A DNA stretch of 64,000 nt from Rhodoplanes sp963840055 (GCA_963840055.1 CAWIXM010000032.1:1-64000), one strand, 5' to 3'. Positions 53,434 to 63,403 are shown, counted from the stretch's first letter. Numbers and translations: made by a program. Notes: generated by a model from the letters alone, not told the origin.

Positions 53434-54375
53434 ATGAACTACCTGAAAACAGCGATCCTGCTGGCGGGGCTCACGGCGCTGTTCATGGGCGTCGGCTATC
53501 TGATCGGCGGCCAGGCCGGCGCGATGCTCGCGCTGCTGGTCGCGGCAGCGATGAACCTGTTCACCTACTGGAACGCCGACAAGATGGTCTTGTCGATGAA
53601 CGGCGCGCAGGAGGTGGATGAGCGCGCCGCGCCGGAATTCGTCGGTCTAGTGCGCGAGCTCGCGCAACGGGCCGGACTGCCGATGCCGCGCGTCTACCTC
53701 ATGAACAATCCGCAGCCGAACGCGTTCGCAACCGGACGCAACCCGGAGAATGCGGCGGTCGCCGCCACCACCGGCCTTCTCAACATGCTGTCGCGCGAGG
53801 AGATCGCCGGCGTAATGGCGCATGAGCTTTCGCACGTCAAGAACCGCGACACGCTGATCATGACGATTACGGCGACGATCGCCGGCGCAATCTCGATGCT
53901 TGCCCAGTTCGGACTGTTCTTCGGCGGCAACCGCGACAACAATGGCGGCCTCGGCATCATCGGCACGCTCGCGATGGTCATTCTCGCCCCGGTCGCGGCC
54001 ATGCTGGTGCAGATGGCGATCTCGCGCACACGCGAATACGCGGCCGACGACATGGGCGCGCGCATCTCCGGCCAGCCAGCCTGGCTCGCCTCCGCGCTCG
54101 CCAAGATCGACAATGCCGCGCGTCAGATCGAGAACGTCCCGGCCGAGCGCAATCCGGCGACCGCGCCGCTTTTTATCATCAACCCGCTGTCGGGCGCGCG
54201 CATGGACAATCTGTTCTCAACTCATCCGGCGACCGAGAACCGCATCGCCGCGCTCGAACAACTCGCCGCAGAGATGGGACAGAGCAACCGCGGCTGGTCT
54301 GCTGCGCCCGCGACCAGCGGCGGAGGAGCGGGTCCTTGGGGCGGCGCGGACCGGCAGCGCGGACCGTGGGGCTGA
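53434..54375 (+). CDS. htpX: membrane zinc metalloprotease HtpX
   Basis: A 313-aa M48 family protease for quality control of inner-membrane proteins. N-terminal transmembrane segments are MNYLKTAILLAGLTALFMGV and GGQAGAMLALLVAAAMNLFT. The zinc motif is IAGVMAHELSHVKNRDTLIM (HExxH), with a third ligand Glu in MAISRTREYAADDMGARISG. Two further hydrophobic segments lie between (IAGAISMLAQFGLFFGG; LAMVILAPVAAMLVQ). The C-terminal Gly/Pro-rich tail is usual in this order. The dispersed repeat follows 27 bp after the stop. Confidence 0.96.
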   Translation: MNYLKTAILLAGLTALFMGVGYLIGGQAGAMLALLVAAAMNLFTYWNADKMVLSMNGAQEVDERAAPEFVGLVRELAQRAGLPMPRVYLMNNPQPNAFATGRNPENAAVAATTGLLNMLSREEIAGVMAHELSHVKNRDTLIMTITATIAGAISMLAQFGLFFGGNRDNNGGLGIIGTLAMVILAPVAAMLVQMAISRTREYAADDMGARISGQPAWLASALAKIDNAARQIENVPAERNPATAPLFIINPLSGARMDNLFSTHPATENRIAALEQLAAEMGQSNRGWSAAPATSGGGAGPWGGADRQRGPWG

Positions 54376-54401
54376 GATTGGGCGGGCGGCGACGGAAGAC
54401 T

Positions 54402-54492
54402 GGAGCGAATTCCGTTTCGGTGGAATCGGAATTCGCTCCGGTAGTCGCATTTTCTGCGGCGAACCGGTTTCCACTTCGCCGGAAAATGCTCT
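54402..54492 (+). repeat. dispersed ~100-bp repeat, copy 5 (shorter)
   Basis: GGAGCGAATTCCGTTTCGG ... GAATTCGCTCCGGTAG then GTCGCATTTTCTGCGGCGAA ... GCCGGAAAATGCTCT. It lacks most of the TTGAGTG spacer found in copies 1-3. Confidence 0.88.
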
Positions 54493-54541
54493 GGCGGCGG
54501 CGCCCGCAGGGCGCCGCTGCTCTTGCGTTGGATGAACGGCG

Positions 54542-55396
54542 TTATTTGACCGCGCCCACGGTAAAGCCTGCGACAAAGCGATCGACGAAGAAGTTGTAGA
54601 TGATCGCGATCGGCACGCTCGCGATCAGACAGGCGGCCATCATCGAACCCCAGAAGTACACGTCGCCGCGCACCAGGAAGGTCGGCACGCCGACGCTCAC
54701 TGTGAAGCTCGACAGCGACGAGATGAAGGTGACGCCGTACACGAATTCCTGCATCACCAGGGTGAAGGCAAAGATGATCGCGGTCAGGATGCCGGAGACC
54801 GACACCGGCATGACCACGCGGACGAAGGCGCCGAACCGCGACAGCCCGTCGATCATCGCCGCGTCCTCGAGGTCGCGCGGGATCGCTTTGAAGAATCCCA
54901 TCAGCAGCCAGGTGCAGAACGGCACCGTGAAGCTCGGATAGACGAGCACCAGCGACCAAAGCGTGTCCTGGAGGCCGAGCATCGCAATGATGCGCGCGAA
55001 CGGAATGAACAGGATGGTCGGGGGAACGAGATAGGTGAGGAAGATGGCGATGCCGAGGGTTTGGCCCCAGGCGCCGGTCATTCGCGCGAGCGCATAGCCG
55101 GCGGGCACGGCCAGCGCCAGCGTGATCGCGACCACGGCGATGCCGACGAGGCCGGTATTAATGAGCCACTGCACGAATTGGGTGTCCTGAAACAGCACCC
55201 GCAGATGCTCGAGCGTGGGCGGATCATTGAAGAGGTAGGGGTTGTGGGTCGTGTCGTGCAGGTCGTTGGTCGTCTTGAACGTGGTGATCAGCATCCAATA
55301 GAAGGGGAAGGCGAGAAAGGTCACGAAGAACACCAGCACGGCTGAGCGACCGCCTGCCATCGCAAGATTTCGTTGCCGTTGGGTCAGGGTTGTCAT
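54542..55396 (-). CDS. sugar ABC transporter permease (MalG/UgpE type)
   Basis: A 284-aa inner-membrane permease starting at 55396 (MTTLTQRQRNLAMAGGRSAV). The binding-protein-dependent transport EAA loop, which contacts the ATPase, is in FFKAIPRDLEDAAMIDGLSR. Six membrane segments include VLVFFVTFLAFPFYWMLITT and GIAIFLTYLVPPTILFIPFA. The start codon shares one base with the stop of the upstream permease (TGATG). It is the last gene of the four-gene importer. Confidence 0.92.
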   Translation of the reverse strand: MTTLTQRQRNLAMAGGRSAVLVFFVTFLAFPFYWMLITTFKTTNDLHDTTHNPYLFNDPPTLEHLRVLFQDTQFVQWLINTGLVGIAVVAITLALAVPAGYALARMTGAWGQTLGIAIFLTYLVPPTILFIPFARIIAMLGLQDTLWSLVLVYPSFTVPFCTWLLMGFFKAIPRDLEDAAMIDGLSRFGAFVRVVMPVSVSGILTAIIFAFTLVMQEFVYGVTFISSLSSFTVSVGVPTFLVRGDVYFWGSMMAACLIASVPIAIIYNFFVDRFVAGFTVGAVK

Positions 55397-56334
55397 CAGG
55401 TCACCTCGGTCCGACGAGCGACGGTCAGGAACAGGATGGCAACCGCCACTAGAACGGGGAACAGAAATAGCGAGATGGCCGCGCCGCCGGCGAGATCGCC
55501 GCCCTGAATGCCGGTAAAGAAAGCCCAGGTCGCAAGCACCTGGGTCTGGTCGTATGGGCCGCCACGCGTCAAAACGAATACGACGATCAAATCGGTGAAG
55601 GTGAAGATCACGCCGAACAGGACCGCCACGAGCGCGATCGGCAAGACCAGCGGGAAGGTGATCTGGAAGGTGCGGCGCCAGAAGCCGGCGCCGTCCATCG
55701 CCGCAGCGTCGTGAATGTCGTTCGGAATCGAGCTCAGGCCGGCGAGAATGATCACCGTGGCGAGCGGCACGATCCGCCAGATCTGCACGATGATGATCGA
55801 GGCCATGGCGAGCGTGGGCTGTCCGAGCCAGATCGGCCACTGGTTAGGCCCGAGGATCCCGACGGCGCGCGCCGTCCAGTTGATGATCGAATAGATGGAA
55901 TCGTAGATCCACAGCCAGCCGATCGCGCCGAGCGAGATCGGCGCCACCCAAGGCAGCAGGATCAGAAGCCGCACCAGCCATTTACCGCGGAAATCGGCGG
56001 ACAGCGCCCCTGCCAATATGTTGGCGAACACGAGAACGAAGAACTGCGAAACGACGGTGAAAATGATCGAGTTCTTGAGCGCGATCCAAAAGGTTTCGCT
56101 CTGGACGATGCGGCGGAAATTTTCCAGCCCGACGAAATGCACCTGGCGGCTCGCAACGGTGACGTCCGACACGCTGTAATAGAGCGAAAGCAGGAACGGG
56201 AACCCGACCAGCAGGACGATGTAGAGAATCGCCGGCGCCAGCAAAGCCGGCCACAGCCAACCCTCGTTATCGGCAACGCGTGAAAACAGGCCGCGCGGCA
56301 CTGGCCGCAACGCCGCCGCGCCCGGCGCCCGCAT
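55396..56334 (-). CDS. sugar ABC transporter permease (MalF/UgpA type)
   Basis: A 312-aa permease. It starts at ATG 56334 overlapping the ATPase stop by one base (TGATG); a GTG one codon earlier is less likely. Transmembrane segments include LWPALLAPAILYIVLLVGFP and IIFTVVSQFFVLVFANILAG, and the EAA-type loop is in SSIPNDIHDAAAMDGAGFWR. Pairs with the downstream permease to form the translocation pore. Confidence 0.92.
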   Translation of the reverse strand: MRAPGAAALRPVPRGLFSRVADNEGWLWPALLAPAILYIVLLVGFPFLLSLYYSVSDVTVASRQVHFVGLENFRRIVQSETFWIALKNSIIFTVVSQFFVLVFANILAGALSADFRGKWLVRLLILLPWVAPISLGAIGWLWIYDSIYSIINWTARAVGILGPNQWPIWLGQPTLAMASIIIVQIWRIVPLATVIILAGLSSIPNDIHDAAAMDGAGFWRRTFQITFPLVLPIALVAVLFGVIFTFTDLIVVFVLTRGGPYDQTQVLATWAFFTGIQGGDLAGGAAISLFLFPVLVAVAILFLTVARRTEVT

Positions 56335-57362
56335 CACGACGCACCCCCGTTGATGCGCCGGCCGCTGGCCCGATCAAACCGTTCCACATCGCGCCGGCGC
56401 ACGACGAACTCGTAGCTCTCGCCGGCCGAGAGCTCCGTCCGCACATTGGTCGGGATCTTGGAAATGACGTGACTTGCGGGCGTACGGCCTTCGAGCACGC
56501 CGTAAACCAGCCGGTCGGCGCCGAGATATTCGATCCGCGTGACGCGAAACGGCAGGGTGATGTTGTCGTCGCCGCCTTCGATGCCGCGCGGAAGGAAGGC
56601 CTCGGGGCGAAAGCCGAGATAGGTCGAGCCGTCCTCCACGAGATTCATCGGCGGCGAGCCGATGAAGGTGGCGACGAACGTGTTGGTCGGAGCGCCGTAG
56701 ATTTCATGCGGGGTGCCGACTTGGCGCACCTTGCCGTGTTCGAGCACGGCGATGCGATCGCCCAGGCCCATCGCCTCGGCCTGGTCATGCGTCACATAGA
56801 TCGTCGTCGTGCCAAGCGATTTCTGGAACTGCTTGAGCTCGTCGCGCGCGGCGTTGCGCAGCTTGGCGTCAAGATTGGATAGAGGCTCGTCGAGCAGGAA
56901 GGCGACCGGCTGGCGCACCACCGCGCGCGCGAGCGCGACGCGCTGGCGCTCGCCGCCCGAGAGCTGGCGCGGCTTGCGATCGAGGAACCGCTCGATCCCG
57001 AACATGCGCGCCGCCCACTCGACCTTCTTGCGGACCTCCGCCCTGGGCATGCCGACCGCGCGCAGCGGAAAGGAGATGTTTTTCTCCACCGTCATGTGCG
57101 GGTACAGCGCATAGCTTTGGAACACCATCGCGATGTTGCGGGCGCGCGGCGGCAGGTCGGTGACCACGGTCCCGTCGATCACGATGTCGCCCTCGGTCGG
57201 CTGTTCGAGCCCGGCGATCATCCGCATCAACGTCGTCTTGCCGCAGCCCGACGGCCCGAGCAGCACAAGGAACTCGCCTTCCTTCGCGGTCAGGTCGATG
57301 CCGTCGACGGCGTGCACCTCGTTGAAGTGCTTGGAAACCCCCCGTGCCTGGACCTCTGCCAT
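56334..57362 (-). CDS. sugar ABC transporter ATPase (MalK/UgpC type)
   Basis: A 342-aa ATPase. Walker A is EFLVLLGPSGCGKTTLMRMI, the Q-loop ARNIAMVFQSYALYPHMTVE, the signature RFLDRKPRQLSGGERQRVAL, Walker B AFLLDEPLSNLDAKLR, and the H-loop TTTIYVTHDQAEAMGLGDRI. The C-terminal TOBE/OB domain includes FIGSPPMNLVEDGSTYLGFR and marks it as the CUT1-type sugar/polyol group. The substrate is not determined by this subunit. Confidence 0.94.
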   Translation of the reverse strand: MAEVQARGVSKHFNEVHAVDGIDLTAKEGEFLVLLGPSGCGKTTLMRMIAGLEQPTEGDIVIDGTVVTDLPPRARNIAMVFQSYALYPHMTVEKNISFPLRAVGMPRAEVRKKVEWAARMFGIERFLDRKPRQLSGGERQRVALARAVVRQPVAFLLDEPLSNLDAKLRNAARDELKQFQKSLGTTTIYVTHDQAEAMGLGDRIAVLEHGKVRQVGTPHEIYGAPTNTFVATFIGSPPMNLVEDGSTYLGFRPEAFLPRGIEGGDDNITLPFRVTRIEYLGADRLVYGVLEGRTPASHVISKIPTNVRTELSAGESYEFVVRRRDVERFDRASGRRINGGAS

Positions 57363-57517
57363 GACGCTCCTCGAAAATTAGCTTCTGCCCCCCGCGTGCC
57401 GCACGCGGGACCGTGCACGGTTCACGATCGACACCGAAAAGGGACACTATTCTTTTCCGCTCGCGGCGCACTTGGCAGTGCGCCGCTCCGCGGTCGTGGC
57501 TGGACCGATCGAACGGA

Positions 57518-58861
57518 TTAAATCATTCCCCGTTCCTTCCACTTGGCCCAGATCGCCTGCGCTTTCTTGTCGGCCTGTTTCAGCGCGTCTTCGGGGCTTT
57601 CGGCGCCGGTCGCGCACTGGGCGAACATCGTATTGACGACCCAGGTTTGGAACGTATCGGCAATGGCGGCCGTGGCGTATCCCGGATAGCCGACATTGGT
57701 CGCCCAATCGAGCACGTCGGCCAACACCGCGTATTTGTCGTGTGGGACTGCCTTGGGGTCGTTGGAGATGAGTTGCTTCAGGTCGGGAACCGTGCTGGCG
57801 AAGCACGGGAAGTTGTAGAACTGGCTGGCGAGGAAGGCCTGCTTGAAGTCGCCGATGTAATCGACCAGGAATTTCTGGGCCCCGTCGATGTTCTCGGCAA
57901 ACTTCCAGATCGCGTAGCAATCCATCACGTGTTCGAGGCCGATAGCCCGCACCGGCCCCTTCGCGGCCTTGGCGAGGCCGATCTTCTCGTGAATATTCAT
58001 CTTGTTGTTCTCGCCGGTGCGCGTCACCGAAATGGCATTGAGCACGAGCGAGGAGCGGCCGGAGAGCATCTGCCGGTTATTGGACGACGGATCCCAGGCA
58101 AGAACCTCGGGCGTCATCGCCTCCTGGAACAGCGCCTTGACGAATTTGAGCGCCTCCAGCGTCTGCGGCGAGTTGATGGCCAGATTGCCCTCGGCATCCT
58201 GCACGCTTGACCCGAACGAATACATGATCGCGCGCATCGCCATCGCCGAGTCGAGTTCGGCGGAGAGGCCGATGCCGACCGGAATGCCGGTCTTTTCCTT
58301 GATCTTCTTGCCGCCTGCCCGGATATCCTCCCAGGTGTCCGGCTTCATGCCGATCTCGCCCCATAGGTCGGTCCGGTAATTGACCGGATCGGGGACGAAG
58401 CTGTCGGAGAAGGCGAAATAGCGCTTGGTCTTCGGGTTGTAGGTGCTCTTGATGGCAAGGTCGATCGGCTTGCCGTGTTTCTTTTCGCATTCGGCGTAGA
58501 CATCTTTCATGTCCACGACCTGGTTCTCATAAACCGCCGGCGGAGACAGGAACATGAACAGATCATGCCCCTTCTGCGCCGAGACTTCCGCGGCCGCGCG
58601 CGATTCGATCAAGGTAAGATTGATGTTATCGACGATCACCTCGGTGTCGTTCTTCTTGCCCCATTCTTTAACATAAGTATCGTTGAACCACTTGTCGTAA
58701 GCGGGCACGAAGTGGCTCCACTGGAGAATGCGCAGCGTTTTCGCCGCGCGCGCAGGAGTGACGTGCACAAAGGGGCTGACGCCTGCAGCGATGCCTGCGG
58801 CGGTTGCCGTCCGTATGGCGTCGCGGCGGGTGATGCCGCGTAGCTGGTATTTGCGAGGCAT
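57518..58861 (-). CDS. extracellular sugar-binding protein of the ABC importer
   Basis: A 447-aa family 1 solute-binding protein. It starts at 58861 (MPRKYQLRGITRRDAIRTAT). The twin Arg followed by AAGIAAGVSPFVHVTPARA suggests a Tat signal. The mature part shows KTLRILQWSHFVPAYDKWFN, AEVSAQKGHDLFMFLSPPAV, YFAFSDSFVPDPVNYRTDLW and GYATAAIADTFQTWVVNTMF. Related proteins bind sugars, polyols or glycerol-phosphate-like ligands; no specific ligand can be named. First gene of the importer, 155 bp upstream of the ATPase. Confidence 0.92.
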   Translation of the reverse strand: MPRKYQLRGITRRDAIRTATAAGIAAGVSPFVHVTPARAAKTLRILQWSHFVPAYDKWFNDTYVKEWGKKNDTEVIVDNINLTLIESRAAAEVSAQKGHDLFMFLSPPAVYENQVVDMKDVYAECEKKHGKPIDLAIKSTYNPKTKRYFAFSDSFVPDPVNYRTDLWGEIGMKPDTWEDIRAGGKKIKEKTGIPVGIGLSAELDSAMAMRAIMYSFGSSVQDAEGNLAINSPQTLEALKFVKALFQEAMTPEVLAWDPSSNNRQMLSGRSSLVLNAISVTRTGENNKMNIHEKIGLAKAAKGPVRAIGLEHVMDCYAIWKFAENIDGAQKFLVDYIGDFKQAFLASQFYNFPCFASTVPDLKQLISNDPKAVPHDKYAVLADVLDWATNVGYPGYATAAIADTFQTWVVNTMFAQCATGAESPEDALKQADKKAQAIWAKWKERGMI

Positions 58862-59309
58862 GTTTGTTTCCTCCAGTTGAACCGATGCTTTCCTTACCGC
58901 TCTCATGTGCGTCGAGGACGCGGATGCAGGCGGATTCTCGTCAAAAGTTTCGTTTCTAACAATATAGCGGCGTTCGGTGGTCGCCGCTGCGTCGGCCCGT
59001 CGCACAGTTGGCGAGCACATTTATGCACTACCATAACTAACTTGTGGCCAGTCTGTTCAATCACAACCTCTCGAATTCATGGCCCTCCTCTAAATTCGGC
59101 CACCGTTCGTCATCATCCGCTCCTCGAACCTTCCGGTGACGCCGTGAGGTACGCCCTGATCATGGGTGTGCGTTTCCGTGACTAAGGTCCGCTTTGGTTG
59201 GAGATGATCGGATGCCCTACTTCTTTTAGGACGCATTTTTGCACCCGGGGCCTTTTTTTCACCTGCGGCTCGGATTTATCCGAAACGAATGGAGCGCTTT
59301 GGAGCTGCG
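58862..59309. other. divergent intergenic region, importer / rsmB
   Basis: No gene seen. The stretch near 58960-59100 is more AT-rich and should contain the importer's promoter leftward. Near 59215-59265 there is a T-rich run (GGGGCCTTTTTTTCACC) that could be a weak terminator remnant. Confidence 0.4.
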
Positions 59310-60650
59310 ATGGCACGTGCCGCTCGACCGACGCCAACACCGCCTCCGGGGCTTGCGGCGCGCTGCATTGCGGCAGACATCGTCGAGGGCGTACTGCATC
59401 GCGGGCGCCCGCTGGACGAGCAGCTCGATGGACCTGCCGCGCATCCGGGGCTCGCGGGGCTTGCTGAGCGGGACCGCGCACTCGCACGCCGCATCGTTGC
59501 GACGACGCTGCGACGGCTCGGCACGCTGCGCCGCCTGATCGCCGATTGCCTGGACCGTGGTCTTCCGCCCGATTCGCCACGCCTGGAAAGCGCTCTCCTG
59601 GTCGGAGCGGCGCAAATCCTTTTCCTGGACATTCCCGACCACGCCGCGGTGGACCTCTCGGTACGCTTGGTCCAGGCGGACCGGCGCAGCAGCCGATATG
59701 CGGGGCTGGTCAACGCCGTCCTGCGCCGCATCGCCCGCAGCGCCGCCGAACTCGCGGCCGGGCTCGACCCAACCGCGCTCGACACGCCGGTTTGGCTGTT
59801 GGAGCGGTGGGCACGCAACTACGGCGAAGCCACGGCGCGGGCCATCGCGAGCGCGCATGCGCTGGAGCCCGCGCTCGACCTCACCGTCAAAGCCGACCCC
59901 GAACTATGGGCACGGCACCTGCGCGGCCGCGTGCTTCCGACCGGCTCCGTGCGCACCGTGGCCGCGGGGCCGATCGCCTTGCTCCCGGGCTATGCGGAAG
60001 GCGCCTGGTGGGTGCAGGACGCGGCGGCGGCGCTGCCGGCCCGCCTGCTCGGCGAGATTCGCGGCCGATCCGTCGCCGATCTGTGCGCCGCCCCCGGCGG
60101 CAAGACCCTGCAGCTTGCACTCGCCGGCGCCGCGGTCACCGCCGTCGATCGGGTCGAAACCCGCATGGCGCGCCTGCGCGACAACCTGCGGCGCGTCGAT
60201 CTTACGGCGACAATCGTCGTCGCCGATGTCGAAACATGGGAGGCAGGCCCGTTTGACGCCGTCCTTCTGGACGCTCCCTGCTCCGCCACCGGGACGATCC
60301 GTCGCCACCCCGACATCCCTTGGCGGAAGACCGCGGCCGCCATCGCCGATCTCGCCAATCTCCAGGCGCGCCTGCTCGCGCGTGCGATCGACCTGACGCG
60401 CCCCGGCGGGGTGCTCGTCTTCTGCACCTGTTCGCTCGAATCCGAGGAAGGTGAAGATCTGGTCGCAGCCGCGCTTGAACGTGACCCGCGCATTCGGCGC
60501 AAACCCATCGATCGGTCGGAGATCGCCGGCATTGCCGAGTTCGTGACCGCGCAAGGCGACCTACGCACCCTGCCCTGCGCCTGGCCCGATCCGGAGCCCC
60601 GCATGAGCGGCCTCGACGGCTTTTACGTCGCCCGACTGGAGCGCGGTTAA
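59310..60650 (+). CDS. rsmB: 16S rRNA (cytosine-5-)-methyltransferase RsmB family
   Basis: A 446-aa NOL1/NOP2/Sun methyltransferase. The start at 59310 has GGAG upstream; an ATG at 59289 is also possible. An N-terminal NusB-like RNA-binding domain (about residues 10-140, LARRIVATTLRRLGTLRRLI) precedes the SAM fold with VADLCAAPGGKTLQLALAGA. The catalytic motifs are FDAVLLDAPCSATGTIRRHP (PC motif) and GGVLVFCTCSLESEEGEDLV (TC motif nucleophile). Methylates a 16S rRNA cytosine (C967 in E. coli). It is followed by the heparinase-like gene, a common neighbour pair upstream of purH. Confidence 0.94.
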   Translation: MARAARPTPTPPPGLAARCIAADIVEGVLHRGRPLDEQLDGPAAHPGLAGLAERDRALARRIVATTLRRLGTLRRLIADCLDRGLPPDSPRLESALLVGAAQILFLDIPDHAAVDLSVRLVQADRRSSRYAGLVNAVLRRIARSAAELAAGLDPTALDTPVWLLERWARNYGEATARAIASAHALEPALDLTVKADPELWARHLRGRVLPTGSVRTVAAGPIALLPGYAEGAWWVQDAAAALPARLLGEIRGRSVADLCAAPGGKTLQLALAGAAVTAVDRVETRMARLRDNLRRVDLTATIVVADVETWEAGPFDAVLLDAPCSATGTIRRHPDIPWRKTAAAIADLANLQARLLARAIDLTRPGGVLVFCTCSLESEEGEDLVAAALERDPRIRRKPIDRSEIAGIAEFVTAQGDLRTLPCAWPDPEPRMSGLDGFYVARLERG

Positions 60651-60753
60651 CGGCAAAAAAGACCGAATCTTCTCCTCGGTTGCCCTTCGCCGCCCCTTAG
60701 TTATGGTGGGGCGCGGCAAAACAAGCAGACAGCCAGCGGAGGGACATACCTCG

Positions 60754-62517
60754 ATGCCCCGCGTAGCGATCGCGGACCGCGGCAAATTGATCTGGCTCAC
60801 GCTGCGCCGCGGGTTGGCCTATGCGGTCGGCCGGATCGCGGCGCTTCGCGTGCTGCAATTCCTCCGCTGGCCCGGCGCCTCCGACCGGCTCGTGATCGCT
60901 CCGCAGAACCTGCGCACCGCCGACCCGACGCGCGCGAGCGAAATCTATGCCGGCCATTTCACGCTCGCCGGTAAGGTCGTCATCTGCGACGGCCGCTCCC
61001 CCTTTGAAATGGATCCACCCTCGGCCGAGTGGGCGGAGGCGTTGCTCACCTTCAGCTGGTTGCGTCATCTGCGCGCCGCCGAAACGGCCATCACGCGCGC
61101 CAACGCCCGCGCGCTGGTTGACGAATGGATATTGCTGCAGGGGACTTGGCACCCGTTCGCCTGGCGACCGGAGATCGTCGCACGCCGAATCATCGCCTGG
61201 CTGACCCAGGCCACCTTGATCCTGCACGACGCCGATGTGCGCTTCTATCGCCGTTTTCTCCGCAGCCTGACGCGGCAAGCGCGGTTTCTGCGCGCGACCG
61301 CCGCTACCGCGCCGGACGGGGTTGCGCGGCTGCAGGCCCATATCGCGCTCACCTATGTGGCGCTGTGCATGACCCGGCAGATCCGGCACCTGCGTCGCGC
61401 CACCGCCCGCCTGATGGCCGAAATCGAGCGGCAGATCCTGCCTGACGGCGGTCATGTCAGCCGCAACCCGGGCGCCTTGATCGAACTCTTGGCCGATCTC
61501 CTGCCGCTCAGCCAGGCGTTCAGCGCCCGCAACGTGGCGCCGCCCGCCCCGCTTCTGAACGCGATCGACCGCATGATGCCGATGCTGCGATTCTTCCGCC
61601 ACGGCGACAATATGTTTGCGCTATTCAACGGAATGGGCCCGACCCCTTCGGATTTGCTCGCCACGGTTCTCGCCTATGACGACGCGCGCGGCGCCCCGGT
61701 CGCCAATGCCGTCCACTCCGGTTATCAGCGCATCGATGCTGGCCAGAGCGTCGTTCTCATGGACACGGGCGCCCCTCCCCGACTGACCCTGAGCGCCGAA
61801 GCCCATGCCGGCTGCCTGTCGTTCGAGCTATCCGCGCGCGCGCAACGCATCGTGGTCAATTGCGGGCTGCCGGAGACCGGACGGGGAAACTGGCGACACC
61901 TCGCCCGCGCTACCGCGGCCCACTCCACGGTGACGCTCAACGAAACCTCGTCCTGCCAATTTCTCGACACCAATCTGATCCGGCGGCTATTCGGAACTCT
62001 CATCTCCCGCGGACCGCGTCATGTGGCCGTGACACGCGAGCAGACCGACGAGGCGGTCCATGTCCGCGCCGTTCATGACGGGTATGCCCACCGATTTGGT
62101 ATCATCCATCAGCGCACGATCGTTCTCGCCGCCGACCGCGGACGCCTCGACGGCGAGGACGTTTTCCTTCCGGCCCGCGGCGAGGCACTCGCCAGCGACG
62201 GCAAGGACGCGTTTGCGATCCGCTTCCACCTCCACCCCTCAGTGCGAGCCAATCGGCTGAGCGACGGCCGCGGCGTCATGCTGACCCTGCCGAACAAGGA
62301 TGTGTGGACCTTTTTTGCGCCGGTTGACCGGGTCGAGATCGAGGAGAGCGTCCATCTCGCGGGGCGAGACGGTCCACGGCGGACTTCGCAGATCGTCATT
62401 CACGGGCACGCCCATAGGACGCCGCGCGTCCCGTGGAGCTTTGCCCATACGCCACAGACCTCGGCCGACGTCCGCCACGGCCGCGAGCAGGAGCCGGAGC
62501 TGCCGCTCGGGGGATGA
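60754..62517 (+). CDS. heparinase II/III family protein
   Basis: A 587-aa protein. The start at 60754 is preceded by GCGGAGGG. The N-terminal alpha-helical toroid region (about residues 20-330; DEWILLQGTWHPFAWRPEIV, LPDGGHVSRNPGALIELLAD, FFRHGDNMFALFNGMGPTPS) is followed by the beta-sandwich Hepar_II_III domain (VLMDTGAPPRLTLSAEAHAG, CLSFELSARAQRIVVNCGLP, HSTVTLNETSSCQFLDTNLI, WTFFAPVDRVEIEESVHLAG). The catalytic Asn/Tyr/His set of true heparinases is not confirmed. There is no signal peptide. It is conserved upstream of purH in Hyphomicrobiales, which suggests an envelope or polysaccharide role rather than heparin use. Confidence 0.92.
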   Translation: MPRVAIADRGKLIWLTLRRGLAYAVGRIAALRVLQFLRWPGASDRLVIAPQNLRTADPTRASEIYAGHFTLAGKVVICDGRSPFEMDPPSAEWAEALLTFSWLRHLRAAETAITRANARALVDEWILLQGTWHPFAWRPEIVARRIIAWLTQATLILHDADVRFYRRFLRSLTRQARFLRATAATAPDGVARLQAHIALTYVALCMTRQIRHLRRATARLMAEIERQILPDGGHVSRNPGALIELLADLLPLSQAFSARNVAPPAPLLNAIDRMMPMLRFFRHGDNMFALFNGMGPTPSDLLATVLAYDDARGAPVANAVHSGYQRIDAGQSVVLMDTGAPPRLTLSAEAHAGCLSFELSARAQRIVVNCGLPETGRGNWRHLARATAAHSTVTLNETSSCQFLDTNLIRRLFGTLISRGPRHVAVTREQTDEAVHVRAVHDGYAHRFGIIHQRTIVLAADRGRLDGEDVFLPARGEALASDGKDAFAIRFHLHPSVRANRLSDGRGVMLTLPNKDVWTFFAPVDRVEIEESVHLAGRDGPRRTSQIVIHGHAHRTPRVPWSFAHTPQTSADVRHGREQEPELPLGG

Positions 62518-62553
62518 TCGCAGGCAGGCCCGATGCGTTTCGGCGGGCGGGCC

Positions 62554-63403
62554 TTAATGCGAGAGCAGCACCGGCGCCGGCGGATTCGTGAGAATGAACT
62601 TGGTCGCCCCTCCCAGAATGAACTCGCGCATGCGCGAGTGCCCGTAGGCGCCCATCACCAGGAGATCGAGCTCGCGCGCCGACGCATAATCCTCAAGGAC
62701 CTGTCCGACGGAGCGTCCGGCGGCATGCTCCGTGTCCGCCGCCGCCTCTATCCCATGCAGGGCGAGATGCCGCGCAAGTTCGGCGACCGACCGCCGCGTT
62801 TCGATCGGCTCTTCTTCCGTGATGGTCACTATCCGCACGGACTTCGCGCCTTGGAGCACGGGCAAGGCGTCGGCCACCGCCCGCGCCGCCGGCCGGCTGA
62901 AATCCCAAGCGACCCCGATCCGGTCGAAAGCCCCGGACGAACCGCGCTTCGGCGGCGCCGGAAAGACGATGGTCGGCCGTCCCGAGCCGAAGACCACCGT
63001 TTCCGCAATGAATTGCTGGAAGCTGGGCTCGTGGCCGACGGGAATCATCGTCACGTCGCTCAGCCGCGCATATTCGGTGACGATGTCGGGAACCTGGGAG
63101 TTCTCGCACGAACTCGATGACGTGCTCGTGGGCGACCCCGCGCCGTTCAGCGGCGCTTTTGAAGGTCTCGATGAGGGCGCGGGCATCGGCGACGCTCTTG
63201 CGGTGCTCGGCGGCGATCAGCCCTTTGACGTCAAGCAGCGCCGGCGCGAGCACGGTGCCGGGCACGTTGACGACGATTTCGAAGCCTAATGCCGTGATGC
63301 GGGCGCCCGACGCCTCCGCGAAGGCGACTGCCTGATCGACGGCCGCGACCGGCGTCGGTTCCGGGTAGCTGGTGAGCTGGAGCAAAATGTCCTTGATAGC
63401 CAT
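62554..63403 (-). pseudogene. universal stress protein (UspA, ~280 aa), single frameshift
   Basis: Starts MAIKDILLQLTSYPEPTPVA at 63403. The first half runs to HEHVIE. At 63110-63115 the forward strand reads GAACTC where GACTC restores the frame as ESCENSQVPDIVTEYARLSD, matching the family pattern ExCxxSxVPD. The second half carries FGSGRPTIVFPAPP, DRIGVAWDFSRPAARAVADA and the nucleotide-binding signature LLVMGAYGHSRMREFILGGA. A second GAGTTC at 63098-63103 offers an alternative repair site of the same type. Usp proteins of this length contain two related halves and are linked to stress or energy limitation. Leftward, between the heparinase-like gene and purH. Confidence 0.88.
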
